64,000 nt of DNA from Epiperipatus broadwayi (taxonomy: Eukaryota > Onychophora > Udeonychophora > Euonychophora > Peripatidae). Shown here in pieces: positions 58,481-64,000 of the stretch (positions are counted from its first letter, which is position 1; every line of letters begins with the position of its first letter). Under the pieces are notes generated by a model. It made no database searches, was not told the DNA's origin, and saw only the letters and a list, made by a program, of their open reading frames with translations. The position numbers and the translations under genes were made by a program. Location of the stretch: contig JAQFVV010000001.1 of the NCBI GenBank assembly GCA_028023455.1, forward strand, positions 18,587,713 to 18,651,712. The letters are read 5' to 3'.

Positions 58481-58522
58481 ACCTCACTGATGACGCTAGA
58501 GGCAGAAACCATGGTCTGAGGT
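58481..58522 (+). ncRNA. Hammerhead ribozyme motif A7 (inverted unit)
   Basis: Same as A6 with hexamer CCATGG, still self-complementary. Both changes against CCGCGG are CpG-type transitions. Confidence 0.7.
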
Positions 58523-58634
58523 TGAGGGTATTTTAGAAGCTTCATAAGAGTTTGTTTTTAACTTACTCTATATATAACATTTGTAAATAGGGGCTTTATT
58601 AAAATTAGGTCATCTGACTTGATTTTTTATCAAT

Positions 58635-58645
58635 TTACATGATCT
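58635..58645. repeat. Right target-site duplication of the family A cluster
   Basis: TTACATGATCT, matching 55089. Confidence 0.6.
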
Positions 58646-58665
58646 ATAATCTTATATACTGCAGC

Positions 58666-58700
58666 AGTCGGATCTGAGTTTGATCCTAGATTCATGACAT
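58666..58700 (+). repeat. tRNA-like B-box remnant
   Basis: GTCGGATCTGAGTTTGATCC contains a near-consensus polymerase III B box (GAGTTTGATCC). No A box lies upstream because the family A cluster begins there; the SINE, if it was one, may have been the insertion target. Confidence 0.35.
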
Positions 58701-59155
58701 CTAACCATAAGCCCACTTCAAATCTTAGTACTAACCTTAAATTTCCAATGCAATGGGATTTTATATGGTCAATCCACACTAGTTTGCTTAAAAAAAGCTA
58801 TTATATAAATGTTTGTTAAAATTAACTAGTTTAAGGTTTAAATTAATCAATGCTATTAATAAACTCATGATAAAATTATTCATGAATTTATATATATTAT
58901 AACTGCATGGATTGGGCATATATATTTATAAATAGTTAAATATATATGTTTGTTCTAAAGTTTTATTGCATCGGGAATGTTTTATTTCACTTTTAAATAA
59001 TTTGTTAAAATTTTAGCGATTAAAAGCTACATTCTTTCAATAAGCTTTCAGATTGTGCCTTTCCAAAGACAATGGAGAAAGTTTTATTAATTAGCAAAGA
59101 TAATAATTTAAAATGTAAGGACGGTTCCCAATTAAAATTGTGTTTTAGATTTAAA

Positions 59156-59183
59156 AATTCATTTTCTAATTAGAAAATGAATT
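59156..59183. repeat. 28-bp perfect palindrome
   Basis: Centred on CTAATTAG, with 14-bp arms and no spacer. The centre contains a homeodomain-type TAATTA core. It is longer than A+T-rich chance usually gives. Confidence 0.7.
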
Positions 59184-59293
59184 CAAGTTAATGAGTTTGA
59201 AAGCCTTATTGAAGAAATGTATCTAAATTCAATTAGTAAAAACTTGTAACATTGAAAATGAAAGAATCACTAGCCTGAAGGCATCAGACACAG

Positions 59294-59301
59294 TATAAAT
59301 A
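59294..59301 (+). promoter_or_regulatory. TATA box-like site
   Basis: TATAAATA is followed, about 30 bases on, by a GGAGAAGGGAGAAGCC stretch, like a core promoter. No downstream coding region is recognised, so a retroelement LTR is as likely as a gene. Confidence 0.3.
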
Positions 59302-60429
59302 GCTCTGATAAGTGTGGAGAAGGGAGAAGCCATCTTTGTTTTTAGAGAAATGCCATTAAACTCTGTGCATTTAAATTATGAATTTAAATAGTGTTTCTAT
59401 TATGGTGAGGGGCTAAAGGTCAGGAATCTGGCTACTGTGCCTGAAGTCCCCCGAAAATCTTCAGTGAAGTTGCTAAACCTTTTCTGGACCAATCATGCTG
59501 CCAAAATCATGACAAAATAAATCAAAATGCCATTTCAGTAATTTACCAAATGCATGCCTATGTCTCCACCAACTCAGACTTGTAAACTAAGGAACCATCC
59601 CCAGAAGAAATGGTAATATATTTCCACAATGAACCATAACTTTCTGGCCAGTTTCCGAACTTTACTTTACATTCCCTTTAAATCCCTTTAAAAGCTCTTC
59701 TCATTTATTAATGTAATAATTTGTACAAAACTTTTTTTTATTTATGCTATATTTAAGTCATGTAGTAATTCTCTCAACCTCTCATCTTTAAATTTAACTT
59801 TCCTTTCTTATGATGGTGGTTCATTTACTATATTGTATATATTTATTGAATAATTTATTAATGTCATTTTATTTTTCATTATATGCCAATAATCCTTCAA
59901 CTCAATGAGCTCCTTTGCTCCATTTGCTTTATGCAAATAATATAATATTAAGTCTAATAGTAATTCTTACCTATTAAAACTAGATTTATACCATTCTATC
60001 AATCATCGAGTTGAAAGAAATTATTAAATGTTTACTATTTTTATAATTGGCTAATAATAAATTATTAGCTCCATTTCTAACCTATGTCCCTGGCACCTTT
60101 ATCTAATTTGTAAATGTTTATATATCCATATTTATGATCTTAAAATGTTTTTTTGCAAAAGGGTTGATAAAGGAATCAAATAAATATATTCTAGTTCAAA
60201 TTTCTGTTACTTTCTATTAAGATTCAGAAAGAACACGATGTTTGTGGCATAATTAATATAATTTTATAATTGCTTTAAATAATTTTAGTTAAAAGCTCAT
60301 TTGACTTTAATTAATTTGATCAAGTTATCACATAGAGCATTCTATAATAAATAGGGTATTATTCAAATGGTGACTATCAAGTCATCATTTTTGAACATTG
60401 CTGATGTAGGGCAATCTTTTGCTCTGTAG

Positions 60430-60623
60430 GCTTGTCGGTGGTGACATTACTATTATTTTAATGATATAAGCAGAAAACACTTTTCCCCCACTTATATTAT
60501 ATTTGGAACACCAAAGGTTCATAGCTATGACTCATGCTGGCTTTCCCCGTGTTCCACATCTTCTTAAAGGGCAGTAAGACTTGTAAAATACAAGCCACCA
60601 TACTACTTAAATCACCGACAAGC
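60430..60623. repeat. Short element with 11-bp inverted ends
   Basis: GCTTGTCGGTG at the left and its exact complement at the right enclose 172 bp of non-coding sequence. It could be a small MITE, but no target duplication is clear. Confidence 0.4.
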
Positions 60624-61234
60624 TATTATCTTTCATGTTCATTTTATAGCTCATAATTTTTAAGAACTGTTACCTCTCTGTTCCAGTAAAGCCTGCTCTT
60701 ATGCTCGTAATTTGTGATGAAGTGATTTCATTAAAGTTGAACAAATTCTTAGTCATCTCTACCTGAATAAGTTTTCTAGTTTAAAGCTATGCCCTAAATA
60801 TGTATCTTGCTCTTCGTGAATTGATTTGTGAATGTGAAATAAATCTCACATTCTTTCTCACCACTGAATACCTTTATCTGCCTTTATTGTCTTGTTGGGA
60901 GCATAGACATATGCATAATACTTGTTGGCATATAATAGAAACTGCCATTCTTATTATAATTATAAACTCTGTTTAAGGACTAGAAGTAATCAAAATAGTC
61001 ATCATTTAAAAATTGAACAAAACTATTACTATTATTATTAAAATATTTTATAAACACACTTGGTTTCCTAACTCTTTTATTCAATCATTATTTTAATGTT
61101 AATGCTCGCTGTCTGTGTTGGCAACCCGAACATATACATATGATTCGACTTAAAATTATCTTTAGTTAGTTTATTATCTGATATCATTGTCAGTTTAGAA
61201 GTCTCTAATCATCACCAACCATTGAGCTAGTTTC

Positions 61235-61435
61235 TTAGCACATAGCACTGTGCCATTGATTTAGATCATCCATTGATCTGAGCTGGTGAGTTGGGTTTGA
61301 ATTCAGTTTGGTTTGGCTGAGTTTGGGTTTGACTTGCAGTTTAGGTGGTGGTGGTGTTTCGACTGGTACATGGTTATGCTTTTGGCTGCCCAATCGTTGG
61401 GGCTTCAATTTAATAAACCCCACACACCATGTAGA
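61235..61435 (-). repeat. Repeat fragment with tRNA-Lys-like 3' part
   Basis: The plus strand near 61,381 (TTTGGCTGCCCAATCGTTGG) resembles the leader repeats of the LTR element at 24866 and, more loosely, the tRNA-Lys primer sequence. The 62-codon minus-strand frame here is Pro/Gln/Lys-rich and probably not a gene. It may be a fragment of another LTR family's leader. Confidence 0.35.
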
Positions 61436-62389
61436 TAGTAATTATGATTTTAACTGCTGTCATTGAGATCGCGATAAATTAAATGTTTCTGTAGAGAGTG
61501 ATATTTTAAAGAGTGTTGTATATATCTAAGAGAAAAGTTATGCGATTTATAACACATAACTGAAATGATTTAATGAATTAAAATGTCAGTTTCTTTTAAT
61601 TTCTTATACTTAAATGTTTTTAAAGATTACTTAAATGCTCAGTCAGTAATAGAATTTGTTTGTTAAATTCCATAATAGTACTACTTTTTAGAGAAGTTTT
61701 ATTTCTAATATCTTCGGATATTGGTTGTTAAAAATTGAATTTCAACTTCAGTTACTTCTCATGCAAATACAAGAAGAATCACCTATTAAAGAACAATAAG
61801 GAATTGATTTTGTTTTCCTTCTTTTATATTACACACTCTGTACTCCTACAGTAACCATCTTGTCCTCCTATAAAATAGTCTGTGTCCTAAAAGAAACACT
61901 TTACTTATTCGATGGATTTGATGTCATATTTGTTTTTTATTCATTCTCTCATTAATAACTCTGTTAACTAACCAAATTGCTTATAAAATATTAATTATAA
62001 TTTTTTTTTTTTTTTTAACTTTGACAATATTTTTAGTTTTTATAAACACCAAGAAATTAAAACTTTAAAATGTAAGATTATCTATTCAAAATTATTAAAA
62101 CAAAAAAAATTACTTCATAAATGTTTTTTTAAATATATGTACATAAATTTTTTTTAAAAATCACATTAAATTTAAAAAAAAAAACATATTATTTCCAAAT
62201 CAATAATAATTTCTGATATGCCCATACATATCTAATCTTTTATTATTATCATCATCATTATTATTATTTTGATTATATGCATTTTTTTAATATCTCAAAT
62301 TCATAGTTTCTTTCATGGCTAAATTGAATAACCTTACTGATGTAACTTCTATTAGATTACAAGTGTATATAATCTTACCATTACACCAC

Positions 62390-62438
62390 ACAAACACACA
62401 CACACACACGCATATATATATATATATATATATATATA
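62390..62438. repeat. (CA)n-(TA)n compound microsatellite
   Basis: About 19 bp of CA followed by about 28 bp of TA. Confidence 0.9.
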
Positions 62439-62624
62439 GTTTATTACAATTAATTTTAAATATTTAAATGATAATTTGAAAGCAATGTTATCTAAAAATG
62501 AGTTTGATTAAAAACTCTGCCTTGTTACCACTTTATATGTATTTATATGTAATATTACATCAGAAGATGTAATAAACTCAAATAGAAACTGTATCACTGT
62601 ATTTTATGAGGTTTCAACAGGTTT

Positions 62625-62677
62625 CCTGAGCTGCTGATGAAGTCAGGTTTATTGATAAAAATGTGTCTGACAACAGG
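62625..62677 (+). ncRNA. Hammerhead-like relic, family D
   Basis: CCTG..CAGG as an outer stem I, CTGATGA intact, a weak stem II (GTC/GAT), AAAA for GAAA, TGTG, TC. TGTG is what CpG decay would make of CGCG, the usual short stem III next to GAAA. The core G is lost, so it is inactive. No reading frame is attached. Confidence 0.4.
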
Positions 62678-64000
62678 TTATTTTTTTTCATCAAACATTG
62701 CAAATTAAAAAGAATGTTAGTGTCTATGGTCATTAAAAAACTACAGAAACCAAAATATATAGATGCTGAACTGGGTTCAGATATTATGACTATACAAATG
62801 AATTAGTGATTAAAACATTAATGTGTTTTTAATTTGGAATCGTAGTTTCAAAGATAACTAACAAGGTAAAAGGTGACTGCTGTCAGGATTTATTACATCC
62901 AAAGATCTAGATACAATGCTCTCAAATCAAAAGCTCTGGTCAAACCCCTAAACCAAAAACTAGTCTGGGGATTATGGATGGGTATGCACTATATAGAGAT
63001 TTTGATGCACCAACATTCTAGAATCCATTGCACTAGGTGGCATTAATGTATGAACAAAATTGCTACTGTGTTAAAATTTTATTGCAGTGTAATATTTTTG
63101 TTGCAAATTTTAATGCTAACAGGAATGGCAATTCCTGTTCTATTTTGTTTGTTCGAGCAATGTTACAGGCTAGTTGTTATGTTAATAATAATCATTCATT
63201 CATTCATTCCAGTTTCTCTAAGATAGCAATCTATTTATTTAAAAAAAATTTTTATATGTTACCTTTTTTTTTTGCTTTTGTATATAAATATTAGGTTTAA
63301 TCAGGAAGCAAAAAAAATCTGCATTCTCTTACTATAAGCATGTTATAATAGGAACTTTTCATAATATGCTTATCAAAAAATATATACATTTTAATTTCAT
63401 TTAAAAAGTTTATTTTTATATGTAAAATGCATTTTTATTTATTTCGATTATATTTTTATTAATAAACCTAAAATATATTTAATTTATATGTGTACTAATG
63501 TTTTTAAAATGAAAACATTTCATGTGGCTTGCTTGTGAGGGGAAAAACTAGTTTATTTTTATTTTTCAAAAAAAATTAAATACATAATTGATTTTAAAAT
63601 TACTTTGCATTTTTAAAAACATTTAATAACTTTTAAGATGTTAACTATTATAATTTTTTTTATAAATTAAATTTAAGATGAAGGTAATATACATAAATAA
63701 TTGAAACTAACAACTTAAGTCTCATATTAGTTATAAGTAACCTTCTCTGAAAAGATAAATCATTAAGTATTCAGCTCTTCTACAACTTTAAACATTTAAA
63801 GTAATATATAAAAGTTATTAATAACTACTTATTAAGTTAGAGACTATCATATTATTATTAGCTCAGATATAATATTTTAATTTTTAGAGTGTTCTTTCAT
63901 TATGGTGGAGTAAATTTATAGTAAGTGTTATAATTATCCATTTTTGTAAAAACCTACAGAAAACACTGTGTGCCTTATGCAAACATAAGTTATACTTCTC

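Larger units (their letters stand above)
55089..58645. mobile_element. Retrozyme-like cluster: tandem and inverted 369-bp hammerhead units
   Basis: Family A units run directly at 55099, 55468, 55837 and 56206 (period 369 bp), are interrupted by a family B cluster, resume as a truncated direct unit (57748-58038), and then switch to inverted units (58040-58208 partial, 58209-58577 full at 369 bp, 58578-58637 partial). Every unit that includes the relevant region has one hammerhead motif: on the minus strand in direct units and on the plus strand in inverted ones. Units differ by only a few bases. No protein is encoded. The cluster is flanked by TTACATGATCT on both sides. Known metazoan retrozymes have just this form, and their RNA cuts itself into unit-length circles. 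Confidence 0.75.
58701..61234. other. Less A+T-biased DNA, possible old LTR or promoter, no gene proven
   Basis: From about 59,230 to 60,950 composition is more balanced than in most of the window, and a TATA box-like site is present at 59294. No open frame with a recognisable motif was found. The stretch 60,820-60,890 (AATAAATCTCACATTC.., then a CTTTATTGTC run) resembles the polyadenylation/U5 side of an LTR, but no second copy is available to test that. Confidence 0.35.
61436..64000. other. A+T-rich DNA, no gene
   Basis: Poly-A/T runs and short ATT repeats. The only features seen are the CA/TA microsatellite and a hammerhead-like relic. The open frame at 63037 is low-complexity at both ends and has no motif. 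Confidence 0.5.

Noticed and set aside
55099-58577. CRISPR-like or protein-coding tandem array
   Set aside because: The repeats are 369-bp full units without variable spacers, and no open frame persists through them.
61235-61423. 62-codon minus-strand frame rich in Pro and Gln
   Set aside because: It coincides with a tRNA-Lys-like repeat fragment and has no domain.

Overview
The window is non-coding-rich animal DNA. It is strongly A+T-biased (about a quarter G+C by eye), poor in CpG, full of (TA)n, GATA and CT microsatellites, and packed with eukaryotic retroelements: Penelope-like elements (PLEs), RTE-type and other LINEs, a Ty3/Gypsy-type LTR element, tRNA-derived SINE pieces and hammerhead-ribozyme repeats. 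Genes are split by introns and there is no bacterial-style operon. This fits an invertebrate metazoan with CpG methylation; I cannot name the group.

Layout. 0.65-7.25 kb: a probable host gene in three phase-compatible exons (908-951, 6571-6644, 7110-7253) encoding a short protein with a hydrophobic N-terminus; its first intron holds a frameshifted PLE (2.06-3.7 kb). 7.5-8.8 kb: repeat family B, with hammerhead motifs and a tRNA-like B box. 10.3-17.1 kb: relics of RTE (minus), an old gag gene (plus) and another LINE (minus). 21,756-32,105: a 10.35-kb LTR retrotransposon with giant, nearly identical LTRs (3,091 and 3,056 bp). It encodes only Gag and an aspartic protease, has no reverse transcriptase or integrase, and shows a possible -1 frameshift site at the gag/pro overlap. 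32.1-33.3 kb: a head-to-head PLE dimer. 35.9-41.4 kb: a decayed LINE (plus) and an RTE element (minus). 44.0-44.5 kb: a long GATA tract beside a foldback element. 52.6-54.1 kb: a PLE with a GIY-YIG endonuclease, flanked by hammerhead-like motifs. 55.1-58.6 kb: the most striking locus. The rest is A+T-rich DNA with no gene I can see.

The standout system is at 55,089-58,645. A 369-bp unit (family A) is repeated in tandem, then inverted, and each unit carries a type I hammerhead motif: CTGATGA, GAAA, a near-palindromic hexamer, TC, and a matching stem I. Inside the array sits a second hammerhead family (B) as its own tandem/inverted cluster. Each cluster is flanked by a direct repeat of up to 11 bp that looks like a target-site duplication. 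This matches what is known of metazoan retrozymes, small non-autonomous retroelements thought to move through self-cleaved circular RNA with PLE help; PLE relics are present in the same window.

A second theme is CpG decay. All 11 substitutions I count between the two LTRs are transitions and 8 are CpG to TpG/CpA. The same decay explains most hexamer variants among the hammerhead copies. One indel between the LTRs holds a 14-base match to an Illumina adapter and may be an assembly artefact.
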